NCBI RefSeq assembly: GCF_900142395.1 | Contig: NZ_FRAS01000009.1 | Coordinates: 1 to 64,000 of the forward strand | Length of the DNA stretch: 64,000 nt | From: Hymenobacter psychrotolerans DSM 18569 | Lineage (GTDB): Bacteria > Bacteroidota > Bacteroidia > Cytophagales > Hymenobacteraceae | Direction of reading: 5' to 3' | Shown: piece after piece, positions 21,326 through 30,466 of the stretch | How positions within the stretch are numbered: the stretch's first letter is position 1 | How the letters are laid out: each line of letters opens with the position of its first letter | Position numbers and translations under genes: made by a program | Notes under the pieces: generated by a model | Databases searched by the model: none | Seen by the model: only the letters and a program-made list of their open reading frames with translations | Told to the model about the DNA's origin: nothing

Positions 21326-22426
21326 TTAGTCGCGCGCTATTTTGCGGATGTAGGAGCCTACCTGCTGGGTCAGGTAGAGCGTGCTCTGCGCATCGATGGT
21401 GAGGCCATACGGCAGAATGAACTGAGCACTCAGGCCAGGCCCATTTGCGAAGCCCATGTCACCGGTGCCGGCAATAGTGCTGACCTGGCCATCGGTACTG
21501 ATTTTGCGGATGCGGTGGTTCTCGCCGTCGGTTACGAAAAGCGTACCGTCTGCGTCCACTGCCACCCAGGCCGGGGCCTTGAACTGGGCGGCCGCGGCGG
21601 CTCCGTCGGCGTAGCCGCTGGTGCCGCTGCCCGCCACAGTAGTTACTACTCCGGCCGGGCTGACTTTGCGAATCCGGTGGTTCTGCAGGTCAGCGACGAA
21701 TAGATTTCCCTGCCCATCCAGCGCCAGTCCGGCTACGTACTGAAACTGAGCGGCCGCCCCAGTCCCATCTGCGTAGCCGGCCACGCCTGAGCCGGCCAGC
21801 GTGCTCACCTGGCCGGCCGGGCTGATTTTCCGAATGCGGTAGTTGGCTCCATCGGCCACGTACACAACACCTTGCCGGTCTACTGCAATGCCGTTGGGCA
21901 GGTCGAACTGTGCGGTTGCGGCATCACCGTCCGCAAAGCCCCGCACGCCGCTCCCGGCCAGCGTAGAGACAACGCCCGCCGGACTGATCTTGCGGATGCA
22001 GTAGTTCGCTCCGTCGGTCACGTATGCAGTGCCCAGCACATCTACGGCTATTCCGGTTGGGTTATTGAACCGCGCTGTGCTGCCGGGGCCATCGACGTAG
22101 CCACCGTTTTGCCGTCCTACTGCCCCGCTCCCGGCCAGGGTTGTCACGTTGCCGGCCGCTGTTACTTTCCGAATGCGGTGGTTAAGAAAATCGGCTACGT
22201 AGATAGTACCCTGCGCATCGGCGGCCAACCCAACCGGGTTGTTGAAAGCGGCGGAAGCAGCAGGCCCATCGGCCAGGCCTCCGCTGCTGTTCGTGCCGGC
22301 CAGCACGCCAACGGTGTACGTGGCCGGCTCGGCAGCAGGCGCTGGAGGTTTTTTTTCGTGGCAGCCGGCCACGCCCAGCAACGCAAGGAAAAGCAGCCAA
22401 CGTGGCACAGAAGCAGAATGACTCAT
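21326..22426 (-). CDS. NHL-repeat lipoprotein
   Basis: The chosen ATG at 22426 gives a lipoprotein leader ending in lipobox LLGVAGC. Then come about six NHL repeats of the form F..P.GLAVDAQGTIYVADF.NHRIRKV...G.V.TLAGSG, spaced about 54 residues, which should form a beta-propeller anchored to the envelope. A catalytic role cannot be read from the sequence. Confidence 0.85.
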   Translation of the reverse strand: MSHSASVPRWLLFLALLGVAGCHEKKPPAPAAEPATYTVGVLAGTNSSGGLADGPAASAAFNNPVGLAADAQGTIYVADFLNHRIRKVTAAGNVTTLAGSGAVGRQNGGYVDGPGSTARFNNPTGIAVDVLGTAYVTDGANYCIRKISPAGVVSTLAGSGVRGFADGDAATAQFDLPNGIAVDRQGVVYVADGANYRIRKISPAGQVSTLAGSGVAGYADGTGAAAQFQYVAGLALDGQGNLFVADLQNHRIRKVSPAGVVTTVAGSGTSGYADGAAAAAQFKAPAWVAVDADGTLFVTDGENHRIRKISTDGQVSTIAGTGDMGFANGPGLSAQFILPYGLTIDAQSTLYLTQQVGSYIRKIARD

Positions 22427-22566
22427 AGCAGCAGCAGATTCTTGCGGCGAAGTTACGGAGCCGGTCTGCATACTGTAGCGGTTTGCCAAGATTGCCAATA
22501 AAGTTCTGCCCGAAGCCTCCTTGCGCTGCCGTCCTAGCCGACGCAGGTTTCTCGGCTTACACAGAA

Positions 22567-22595
22567 AAGGCCCCAGCCAACTGGCCGGGGCCCTT
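22567..22595 (-). terminator. terminator of the Thr-rich lipoprotein gene
   Basis: A GGCCCC / GGGGCC stem around AGCCAACTGGCC, flanked by CTTTT on the minus strand. It lies 36 bases after the stop at 22631. Confidence 0.7.
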
Positions 22596-22630
22596 CTATA
22601 AGGCCAATAGCGTAAATAATGGGCGGTCTA

Positions 22631-22954
22631 TCAGCGGGTGGTGCTGCCGCTGGTGGTGCCAGTGGTAGTGGTGCCCGTAGTGGTAGTGCCGGAGGTGGTG
22701 GTACCAGTAGTGGTTCCGTCAGTGGTGCCGGAGGTAGTGCCGGTGGTGCTACCCGAAGTGCTCATAGTAGTGCTACCGCTGGTAGTGCCGGAGGTGGTGC
22801 TGCCGGAGGTGCTATAGCCGCTGGTGGTGCCGCTGGTAGTGCCGTCTGAGGTAGAGGGAGTATCGGTGCTGGTAGAAGTGCAGGCCGAAAGAGCGGCGGC
22901 GCTAAAAACAAAGGCTGAGAGGCCAAGAGCGAACATTCGTTTAGTCGATTTCAT
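22631..22954 (-). CDS. Thr/Ser/Gly-repeat lipoprotein
   Basis: A signal peptide with lipobox (AALSAC, cysteine at about residue 25) is followed by about 80 residues made almost entirely of GTTSGTTSGSTTTG-type repeats. A flexible, probably surface-exposed stalk anchored by lipid. The repetitive DNA could vary in length by slippage. No domain is present. Confidence 0.7.
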   Translation of the reverse strand: MKSTKRMFALGLSAFVFSAAALSACTSTSTDTPSTSDGTTSGTTSGYSTSGSTTSGTTSGSTTMSTSGSTTGTTSGTTDGTTTGTTTSGTTTTGTTTTGTTSGSTTR

Positions 22955-23463
22955 GGTTGGTTGGGTTGGTAGGTGAGTGCTGCCGGACTGGCATGCAGCC
23001 TTCTACGGTCCCGGAAGCCCAATAGTTTATGTACCATGTTGAAAAACAACACATTACCTCAACAGTAACATCATAAAGCAGGTCGTCTACCCTGCTTCTA
23101 GTTTGCCTCAGGCTACCCCCGGCGCGGCCCTCCTCTGGCGTAGCAACCTGGGCAAATTGTACAAAACACCTTAGCGGGCTCTTGGGTGCTATTCCCGCAG
23201 CCCACCTGCTCTATATAGCAAGGGTCTTGCATAGCGGCTCCGGTCCCAAAATTCACGAAATCTGCCCTCAACGCAGCGAAACGGAGCAGGTTACCCGGTT
23301 GTCAGAATTATACACAAATATAATTTTTAATATATTTTTAATGCATTTGCCCAATCCGTGGAACAGGAACAATGCGTAGGGATATAAAATGAGTGCCTGT
23401 CGCGAAACGACATAATACAATTTCCGACTCCTTCTACCTATTTTCTCCATTTCATTCCACGCA
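22955..23463. other. intergenic region, no gene recognised
   Basis: About 510 bases between divergent genes. The part near 23300-23360 is strongly AT-rich (TATACACAAATATAATTTTTAA) and probably holds the promoter of the large DUF4394 gene, but no clean TAnnTTTG box was found. Confidence 0.4.
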
Positions 23464-26400
23464 ATGAAAAAACCCGTACGTTCCCCGTTCCCGCCTTTCA
23501 ACCGCCGCCTGCTGGGCTTGGCGGTAGGCAGCACGCTGCTGCTCGGCGTAGCTACTACCCAGGCCAATGCACAGGTGGTATTCGGGCTTTCCGGCTCCGA
23601 CCTGACTTCGGTGAACCTGGCCAGTCCTTTCAACTCGCAGACCCGGGTAGCCATTACCGGTGTTACGGCCGGGCAGACGCTGGTAGGCCTGGATTTCCGG
23701 CCGGCTACCGGCGAGCTGTTTGCCATGGGCTACGATGCCAGCACTGCCGGCGCCAATACCCGCCTTTATGTCATCAATCAGACTACGGCCGTAGCCACTC
23801 CCGTGGGGGCGGCCGCTATTCGGCTGGAGCTGGGTGGCAGCTCGGAGCGCATTGCCTTCGACTTCAACCCCACCGTGGACCGCATTCGGGTGACCGGCAC
23901 CAATGAGCGCAACTACCGCCTCAACCCCAACAACGGCGCGCTGGCAGCCACCGATACCGACCTGGCTTTTGTGGCTACTGATGCCAACGCCGGGCAAAAT
24001 CCTGCCGTGGGTGCGGCCGGCTACACCAACTCGTTTATCGGGACGGCTACCACTACGCTCTACTACATCGACGAGCAGCGCAGCCTGCTGCTACGCTCCG
24101 ACAACCCCAACGGCGGCTCCCTGGCGACCGTTGCGACCCTCAATCCGCAGGCGGGCGGCAATGCCACGCCCATCAACGCGCCCGGCGCCAGCACCGACCT
24201 GGATATATTCCAGACCGGTGTTAACGACCAGCAGGCGTATCTAAATGTAAACCAAATAGATGGAGGCGGCAACTTTGTTTCCTTACTCTACCGCCTCAAC
24301 CTTGCCAACGGCACCACCACACTTGCCGGGGTCATCAACGGTACGGGCGTGGGCATCACCGATATTGCGGTGCGCATCAACCGTACGGCTCCGGCACCCA
24401 GCGGGCAGCTGCTTTATGGCGTAACGACCGGCAATAGCCTGATCAGCTTCTACTCAGGTACGCCGGGCTTCATCAACACCTCGGTGGCCATTTCGGGCAT
24501 TGCGGCCGGGCAAACGCTGGTTGGCACCGACTTCCGGCCCAACACCGGGCAGCTCATCGGCCTGGGCTATGATGCCACCACGGCCGGTGCCAACTCCCAG
24601 CTGTACGTCATCGAGCCCGCCACGGGGGTAGCCACGGCCATAGCTGCCGCCATCCGGCTGGAGCTGGGCGGCCCCACCGACAACATTGGCTTCGATTTCA
24701 ACCCCACGGTGGACCGCATCCGGGTGGTAAGCACCAACCGGGCCGACTACCGCCTCAACCCCAACAACGGGGCCCTGGCGGCCACCGACGGGCTGCTCAC
24801 GTATGCCGCCACCGACCCGAATGCTGCGGCCACGCCCCGCATCGGGGCGGTGGGCTACACCAACAGCTACCCCGGCAGCACCAGCACTACCCTGTATGAC
24901 ATTGATGAGGCGCTGAGCATTCTGGCCATCCAGAATCCGCCTAATTCGGGCACGCTCAACACGGTAGGCAACAATACGGGCCTCACGCTGAGCAGCAGCA
25001 ATGCCTTGGTTGACCTGGATATTTACTTTGACCGCAGCACCTCCGTAAACCGGGCTTTCCTAACCGCCAACCCCGGCGGCCAGGCCACCAGCAACCTGTA
25101 TTCGATGGACCTGGGCTCGGGCAATCCGACGCTGACTGGTGCTATTGGGCTGGGCGTTCCGGTGCGCGACGTGTCGGCGCTGCTGAGCGGCGCCGATGCG
25201 TCGGCTGCCCTGAGCGGCCGCCTGCTCTACGGCGTGGCCGGCGGCAATCTGGTATCGTTCGACTCAGGCAACCCCTCGGTTATCCGCACGGCAGTCAACA
25301 TCACCGGACTGCCGGCCGACGGCTCGCAGGTGCTGGCCGGTGCTGATTTCCGCCCGGCCACGGGCGAGCTGTACGCCCTGGGCTATAACGCCGCAACCCA
25401 GCAAGGCCAGCTCTACACAGTGAACCTGACCACCGGCGCGCTGACTGCCACGGGCAGCCTGACCGCCATGGCCCTGGGCGCCACGACAGCCAATATCGGC
25501 TTCGACTTCAACCCCACGGTGGACCTTATCCGCGTGACGTCGGGCACGAACCAGGCCAACCTGCGCGTGAGCCCCGTGACGGGCGCCGTGACCATTGACA
25601 CAAACCTGAGCAACCCCAGCGGTGCGCCCGTGCTGACCGGCGCGGCCTACACCAACAACGACAACAACGCCAACACCGGCACCATGCTCTACGGCATCGA
25701 CCAGACCCGTAGCGTGCTGTTGCGCTCCACCAATGCCAATGCCGGCACCTACGTAGACCAGGGCAGCCTGAGCGTGACCCTGAACACGGCGTTGGGCTCC
25801 GACTTCGACATCTACAGTGACCTGACCAACGTGGCTACACCCGGCAACGCCGCCTTCCTGTCGGCTGCAGCTGCGGGCACCACCACTGACAACCTCTATA
25901 CCGTAGACCTGACGGCGGGCAGCGCCAGCCTGGTAGGCCGCATCGGCTCGGGCTCGAACCTGACCGGTCTGGCGGCCTTCCTCACGCCCGGTCCGGTTAT
26001 TCCGGCGGGCCTGACCTGGACCGGCGCCGTAAGCACCGACTGGGGCACGGCCGGCAACTGGAGCCCTGCCCAGGTACCTACGGCCACCGACAACGTGACC
26101 ATTCCGGACGTAGCCAACGACCCGGTGGTGAGCAACGGCCAGCAGGCCAACAACGTGACGCTGGCTTCGGGCGCTACCCTGACCACGGCCAACGGTGGCA
26201 CGCTCACCGTGAGCGGCAACTTCACCAACAACGGCGGCACCACGCTGGGTAGCGGCACCGGCACGCTGGCCTTCACCGGCGCGGCAGCTCAAACCATTGG
26301 CGGCACCGGCACTACCTTCATCAACAACCTGACGGCTGGCCCGGCCGGCCTGACGGCGACCAGCCCGGTGCAGGTGCAGCGCGTGCTGCTGCTCAACGGC

Positions 26401-27888
26401 AACCTCGCTTCCAATGGCAACCTGACGCTGCTTTCCAACGCCGCCGGCACCGCCCACGTGGTAAACAACGGCGGCGTAGTAACCGGCAACACGGCTGTAC
26501 AGCGCTACATTGATGGTGGCCTCAACGGGGGCAGCGGCTACCGCCACTACTCGGCGCCGGTAGCTGGCTCCACCGTAGCTGACCTGGCTACCAGCGGCTA
26601 TTCGCCGGTCGTCAACCCGGCCTACAACACGGCCCCGGTGCCCGGCACCGTTACGCCGTTCCCCACCGTATTCGGCTACGACCAAGCCCGCGTAAACACC
26701 AGCGGCAACCCCGCTCCGCAGGACTTCGACAAAGGCTTCTTCTCGCCCGGCTCTACCACCGACGCCCTGACGGTTGGCTGCGGCTACACCGTAAACATTC
26801 CGGCTTCGCAGACCGTGAATTTTGTGGGTGAGCTCAACAACGGGCCCATCACGGCCAGCGGCCTGTCGCGCGGCACCCAGACCGAATCGGGCTGGCAACT
26901 GCTCGGCAACCCCTACCCTTCGCCCATTAACTGGGATTTGGTGGGCCGTACCAACGTAGACGCCGCCGTGTACGTGTACCGCTCCACCGGCCCGTATGCC
27001 GGAACGTATTCCAGCTACGTGGCGAATGGCGCCGGCACCAACGGCGGCACTGCCGTAATCGGCTCGGGGCAGGGCTTCTTTACCCGGGTAAGCACGCCGG
27101 GCAGTGGCAACGGCCAGGTGGCTTTCGCTAACGCCGCCCGCCTGACTTCGTATGCCAGCCCCGTATTCCAGCGCGGCACGGCCCTCAACGCGCCCCTCGT
27201 GCGCCTCGACCTGCGGGCGGGTGCCGGTGCGGCCGACGAAACCGTGGTGTACTTCGACCAGAACGCTACGGCCGGCTTCGATCCAGCAATGGATGCCTAC
27301 AAGCTGCAGGCCGGCAGCACGCCGGTGCTGGCTTCTGAGCTGAATGCCGCCACGCATCTTTCCATCAACGCGCTGCCAGTCCTTTCTGCCGCCGACCGCA
27401 CCATTGCACTGCACGTAGCGGCCACGCAGGCGGGCAGCCACACGCTGCGGGCCGTGGAGCTGCAGAATCTGCCGGCCGGCACGTTTGCCTACCTGCGCGA
27501 CGCGCAAACCAACACCATAGTAGACTTGGCCACTCAGCCGGAGTATACCTTCCAGCTCGCGGCCGGCACCGCCACCGGGCGCTTCTCGCTCCTGCTGACG
27601 CAGCAACGGATTCTGGGCAATGCTTCGGCGGCCCTGAGCCAGCAGGTATCGGTGTTCCCCAACCCTGCGCGCGGTGCGGTTTCCATCAGCCTGCCAGCGG
27701 CACTTACCCGCCAGGCTACGGAAGTGCAGCTGCTGAACTCGCTGGGCCAGACGGTGCTGCGGACTACGCTGCCCGCCGGCAGCGCCGCAGTCCGGAATGT
27801 GTCTCTGACTGGTGTTTCGCAGGGTGTGTATACTTTGCGCCTGCAAACGAGCGAAGGCAGCATCAGCAAGCGTCTCGTACTTGAATAA
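23464..27888 (+). CDS. secreted DUF4394 triple-repeat protein, T9SS type A
   Basis: 1474 residues. A signal region ends in ATTQANA at about residue 38. Three tandem DUF4394 units follow, each about 270 residues and starting LLYGV...SF.SG.P with the signature GFDFNPTVDRIRV...N.R.NPN.GA. Then a spacer TWTGAVSTDWGTAGNWSPAQVPT, typical of T9SS surface proteins, a long Gly/Asn/Thr-rich stretch, and a C-terminal type A sorting domain (VFPNPARGAVSISL ... GVYTLRLQT...KRLVLE). Exported by type IX secretion; ligand unknown. The long open frame on the opposite strand is a codon-bias shadow. Confidence 0.9.
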   Translation: MKKPVRSPFPPFNRRLLGLAVGSTLLLGVATTQANAQVVFGLSGSDLTSVNLASPFNSQTRVAITGVTAGQTLVGLDFRPATGELFAMGYDASTAGANTRLYVINQTTAVATPVGAAAIRLELGGSSERIAFDFNPTVDRIRVTGTNERNYRLNPNNGALAATDTDLAFVATDANAGQNPAVGAAGYTNSFIGTATTTLYYIDEQRSLLLRSDNPNGGSLATVATLNPQAGGNATPINAPGASTDLDIFQTGVNDQQAYLNVNQIDGGGNFVSLLYRLNLANGTTTLAGVINGTGVGITDIAVRINRTAPAPSGQLLYGVTTGNSLISFYSGTPGFINTSVAISGIAAGQTLVGTDFRPNTGQLIGLGYDATTAGANSQLYVIEPATGVATAIAAAIRLELGGPTDNIGFDFNPTVDRIRVVSTNRADYRLNPNNGALAATDGLLTYAATDPNAAATPRIGAVGYTNSYPGSTSTTLYDIDEALSILAIQNPPNSGTLNTVGNNTGLTLSSSNALVDLDIYFDRSTSVNRAFLTANPGGQATSNLYSMDLGSGNPTLTGAIGLGVPVRDVSALLSGADASAALSGRLLYGVAGGNLVSFDSGNPSVIRTAVNITGLPADGSQVLAGADFRPATGELYALGYNAATQQGQLYTVNLTTGALTATGSLTAMALGATTANIGFDFNPTVDLIRVTSGTNQANLRVSPVTGAVTIDTNLSNPSGAPVLTGAAYTNNDNNANTGTMLYGIDQTRSVLLRSTNANAGTYVDQGSLSVTLNTALGSDFDIYSDLTNVATPGNAAFLSAAAAGTTTDNLYTVDLTAGSASLVGRIGSGSNLTGLAAFLTPGPVIPAGLTWTGAVSTDWGTAGNWSPAQVPTATDNVTIPDVANDPVVSNGQQANNVTLASGATLTTANGGTLTVSGNFTNNGGTTLGSGTGTLAFTGAAAQTIGGTGTTFINNLTAGPAGLTATSPVQVQRVLLLNGNLASNGNLTLLSNAAGTAHVVNNGGVVTGNTAVQRYIDGGLNGGSGYRHYSAPVAGSTVADLATSGYSPVVNPAYNTAPVPGTVTPFPTVFGYDQARVNTSGNPAPQDFDKGFFSPGSTTDALTVGCGYTVNIPASQTVNFVGELNNGPITASGLSRGTQTESGWQLLGNPYPSPINWDLVGRTNVDAAVYVYRSTGPYAGTYSSYVANGAGTNGGTAVIGSGQGFFTRVSTPGSGNGQVAFANAARLTSYASPVFQRGTALNAPLVRLDLRAGAGAADETVVYFDQNATAGFDPAMDAYKLQAGSTPVLASELNAATHLSINALPVLSAADRTIALHVAATQAGSHTLRAVELQNLPAGTFAYLRDAQTNTIVDLATQPEYTFQLAAGTATGRFSLLLTQQRILGNASAALSQQVSVFPNPARGAVSISLPAALTRQATEVQLLNSLGQTVLRTTLPAGSAAVRNVSLTGVSQGVYTLRLQTSEGSISKRLVLE

Positions 27889-27972
27889 CGGCCACGCCTG
27901 TCGGCCCGGGTGCCTTACGGGCATCCGGGAACCGGCGGCGGGTAACCTTTCTCCTGTTTTCAGCTTATTTCA

Positions 27973-28123
27973 GAGCGTGTTTGGGAATTATAAAAGAACG
28001 TCATGCTGAGCTTGCCGAAGCATCTCTACCGCTTCGTATGAGGCTTTTCAACCAAGCGGTAGAGATGCTTCGACAAGCTCAGCATGACAGAAACGGCGTT
28101 TTCGCAAATTTCCAAACACGCTC
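27973..28123. mobile_element. 151-bp MITE-like element with IS5-type ends
   Basis: Terminal inverted repeats GAGCGTGTTTGG (27973-27984) and CCAAACACGCTC (28112-28123), extended by AATT with one mismatch, are flanked on both sides by TCA (27970-27972 and 28124-28126). A 3-bp TNA duplication and GAGCxTGTTTGG ends are typical of IS1031/IS5-group insertions. Inside is a second palindrome, TCATGCTGAGCTTGCCGAAGC with its inverted copy. There is no coding capacity. It lies 16 bases before the start of the PID-CTERM gene. Confidence 0.75.
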
Positions 28124-28139
28124 TCAGCACTTTGTGTCT

Positions 28140-28367
28140 ATGAATTCCATTGCTTCCGCCCTCCGACTAACCGTTGCCGCTACCGGCGTTTTTTTGCTGG
28201 CCGGCGGGTTCACGCTGGCTGTTGCGCAGGGCCCCGGCTCCGGCGGCCCCCAGCCCGATCCGCAACAACCCACCGCTGTGCCCATTGATGGCGGCGCTTC
28301 GCTGCTGCTGGCTGCCGGCGTAGGCTTCGGCCTGAAAAAGCTTCGCGACCAGCGCAAGCGCCGCTAG
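28140..28367 (+). CDS. PID-CTERM sorting-domain small protein
   Basis: A 75-residue protein from the ATG at 28140. Signal peptide with LAGGFTLAVAQ, a Gly/Pro/Gln linker, then PIDGGASLLLAAGVGFG followed by a basic KKLRDQRKRR tail. The PID motif, hydrophobic helix and basic end form the PID-CTERM sorting signal of Bacteroidota. It is almost all sorting signal, with little mature protein. An open frame reaches further upstream, but only through the repeat element. Confidence 0.75.
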   Translation: MNSIASALRLTVAATGVFLLAGGFTLAVAQGPGSGGPQPDPQQPTAVPIDGGASLLLAAGVGFGLKKLRDQRKRR

Positions 28368-28527
28368 CTACCGTTCTGCCACCGTGTTGCCCTCTGCCCG
28401 CCTCCGCCAGTTCGGAGGCGGGCGTTGTGCGTAAAATATCCCCTTGATTTTCAGCCAATATCCACCCATCCAGCCCTCAAGCGGGACGAGCACTGCATCC
28501 AATAGCCAATAATCTTGCGTAAGTACA

Positions 28528-28578
28528 GCACGAGCCCGGCAGTGCGCTGCCGCAACACAGGCACGGCCGGGCTCGTGC
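28528..28578. repeat. 13-bp inverted repeat in a 300-base intergenic stretch
   Basis: GCACGAGCCCGGC (28528-28540) and its complement (28566-28578). A shorter GC-rich hairpin (CCGCCTCC...GGAGGCGG) lies just after the PID-CTERM gene and may end it. No gene is recognised in 28368-28668. Confidence 0.5.
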
Positions 28579-28668
28579 CAGCACCGCTCCGCTTTCACGC
28601 TTACACCTGCGGCTCACACCTGCTTCAGGTTCCATTGAGTTTTTCTCTTACCACGAACCCACATTCGT

Positions 28669-28836
28669 ATGGAACCTCATGCCCACACTTCCTCACTATC
28701 GGCTACTGCGGTAGCCATTCTGCTGCTGGCCGGCGGCCTGCTCACTGCTTCTTCAGGCATAGCCGGCAATTCCCGCACGGCCCCGGCCAAAGGCAAAAAA
28801 TGGCTTCTTCGCCAAGCAGCCACTCCCGTATTTTAA
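28669..28836 (+). CDS. small single-TM or exported protein, 55 aa
   Basis: ATG at 28669, stop at 28834-28836. MEPHAHTSSL is followed by a hydrophobic stretch (VAILLLAGGLLTASSGIAG) and a basic tail (APAKGKKWLLRQAATPVF). It is followed after about 36 bases by a strong terminator, which supports a real transcription unit. No family recognised. Confidence 0.5.
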   Translation: MEPHAHTSSLSATAVAILLLAGGLLTASSGIAGNSRTAPAKGKKWLLRQAATPVF

Positions 28837-28872
28837 GCGAGCTGCGCCACCGGCGCCGCTAGAGTCTTCCGC

Positions 28873-28906
28873 AAAAAAGGCCCGAACTCACGTTCGGGCC
28901 TTTTTT
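28873..28906. terminator. bidirectional terminator
   Basis: AAAAAAGGCCCGAAC (28873-28887) pairs with GTTCGGGCCTTTTTT (28892-28906). It ends the small gene on plus and the ro60-rtcB unit on minus. Confidence 0.92.
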
Positions 28907-28924
28907 GTTTTTCGGCAGGAAAGA

Positions 28925-30328
28925 TCAGGCGCCGCCTTCCATGCGCACGATGCGGGGCGTGAAGGAGCCGAGCACATCCACCAGCCCGGTCTGGCTGGCC
29001 ATTACGGCCCGGATGTCCTTGTACGCCTGCGGCGCTTCATCTACGCCACCGCCAATCAACTCGATGCCGTGCTGCTGCAGGTAGCGGCGCACGTCGGCTT
29101 CGCCCAGCTCCTGCTTGGCGCGGGTCCGGGACATGGCGCGGCCCGCCCCGTGCGAAGCCGACGACAACGAAGCTGCTTCGCCCCGGCCCCGCACAATAAA
29201 GCCGGGGGCCGTCATCGAGCCGGGAATAACGCCCAGCACGCCCTGGCCGGCCGGCGTAGCGCCCTTGCGGTGCACAATAGCCTCGCGGCCGTCGGCCAGG
29301 GTTTCTTTCCAGGCGAAGTTGTGGTGGTTTTCCACTTTCGCCAGCGGCCGCTCCCCGAGGGCTTTGGCCAGCCGCAGATGAATCTGGTGGTGGCAGGCTG
29401 AGGCATAGTCACCGGCCAGGTTCATGGCGGCCCAATACTCCTGCCCCGCTTCACTTTCCAGTGAAAGCCAGGCCAGGTGCTGCGCTTCGGCGGGCAACTG
29501 GCACACGTCTTTGGCGAGCCTGGTGTAGTGGTTGGCCACGCTGGCACCCAGCCCCCGCGAGCCGGAGTGCGAAAGCAGGCCCAGATACTGGCCTACCGGC
29601 ACGCCCAGCTCGTTGGTTGGGTCGGTGATGTCGACGACGCCCCACTCCACGAAGTGGTTGCCGCCGCCGGAAGTGCCAATCTGCTCGGCAGCCGTGGCCT
29701 GCTTGTTGCGCAGAAACCCGATGTCGCGGAATTCGTCGCGTTCCAGCACGGCGTGGTCTAGCTTCTGGCCGCGCACAAAGCCTTGCTTGTTGCCGAAGCG
29801 GGTGTGCTCGAGCAGCAGCTTGCGCAGCTCCTGCACCCGCTGCTCCAGATGCTTGGGCGGCAGCGCAAACACCGACAGCGCCATCCGGCAGCCGATGTCC
29901 ACGCCCACGGCGTAGGGAATCACGGCATTGTCGGTGGCCAGCACGCCCCCGATGGGCAGGCCGTAGCCCTGGTGCGCATCGGGCATGAGGGCGCCGGCCA
30001 TCGTGACGGGCAGTTTCATGGCCGTTTCCATCTGATGGATGGCGCCTTGCTCGATGTATTCGGGGCCAAACACGGCGTAGTCCTTGCGGGCGGCCAGGGC
30101 AATGTGCCGGCTGGGCGCGGGCAGCAGCGCGGCGGCAGTGTGGCTCCAGTCGAGGTGCGTGAGGAAGCTGGCGGGGTTGCTCAGCAGTTCTTTGAGCAGC
30201 GTGAGCTGGTCGGTTTGTGAGAGTTTTTTAAGGTGCCTGCGCTGCAGCTGAGCCAGCGCCAAGCCAATGGCACGACCCTCCGGAAATCCAAGTTGGCGAA
30301 GGTCGTTGCCCCGTAGTTGTGAGGCCAT
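28925..30328 (-). CDS. rtcB: RNA-splicing ligase RtcB
   Basis: 467 residues. RtcB joins RNA 2',3'-cyclic phosphate or 3'-phosphate ends to 5'-OH using GTP and Mn. Seen: MPDAHQGYGLPIGGVLA (115-131), GVDIGCRM with the metal-binding Asp/Cys (142-149), GTSGGGNHFVEW, HSGSRG, the metal-binding HHQIH/NHHNF region, and SHGAGRAMSRTRAK at the guanylylation region. It is the last gene of a minus-strand unit with ro60 and the Y-RNA array. A decayed second copy lies at 57992-58509. Confidence 0.96.
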   Translation of the reverse strand: MASQLRGNDLRQLGFPEGRAIGLALAQLQRRHLKKLSQTDQLTLLKELLSNPASFLTHLDWSHTAAALLPAPSRHIALAARKDYAVFGPEYIEQGAIHQMETAMKLPVTMAGALMPDAHQGYGLPIGGVLATDNAVIPYAVGVDIGCRMALSVFALPPKHLEQRVQELRKLLLEHTRFGNKQGFVRGQKLDHAVLERDEFRDIGFLRNKQATAAEQIGTSGGGNHFVEWGVVDITDPTNELGVPVGQYLGLLSHSGSRGLGASVANHYTRLAKDVCQLPAEAQHLAWLSLESEAGQEYWAAMNLAGDYASACHHQIHLRLAKALGERPLAKVENHHNFAWKETLADGREAIVHRKGATPAGQGVLGVIPGSMTAPGFIVRGRGEAASLSSASHGAGRAMSRTRAKQELGEADVRRYLQQHGIELIGGGVDEAPQAYKDIRAVMASQTGLVDVLGSFTPRIVRMEGGA

Positions 30329-30466
30329 AAAAATGGTATTCTTACTTGTCAGTTAGTGAATTGCGACGGTGACAGGGGCTCGGTCTTGCATGGAAAAGGA
30401 AAGATGTAAGTGCCGGAGCTAAGCCGCGGCAGTTGGGTTGATAAAATGGATACATTTCTCTGCACT

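Noticed and set aside
22619..22849. Gly/Ser/Ala-repeat open frame on the plus strand
   Set aside because: Antisense of the Thr/Ser/Gly lipoprotein; it lacks a leader and is explained by the triplet repeats.
25264..27924. 886-codon open frame on the minus strand, opposite the DUF4394 gene
   Set aside because: Arg/Gly/Ala/Val-rich with no domain or leader; a shadow of the biased codon use of the T9SS gene on the plus strand.
28515..28862. 115-codon plus-strand frame overlapping the small TM protein gene
   Set aside because: Ser/His/Arg-rich with no domain; it runs through an intergenic inverted repeat, while the other frame from 28669 encodes a plausible TM protein.
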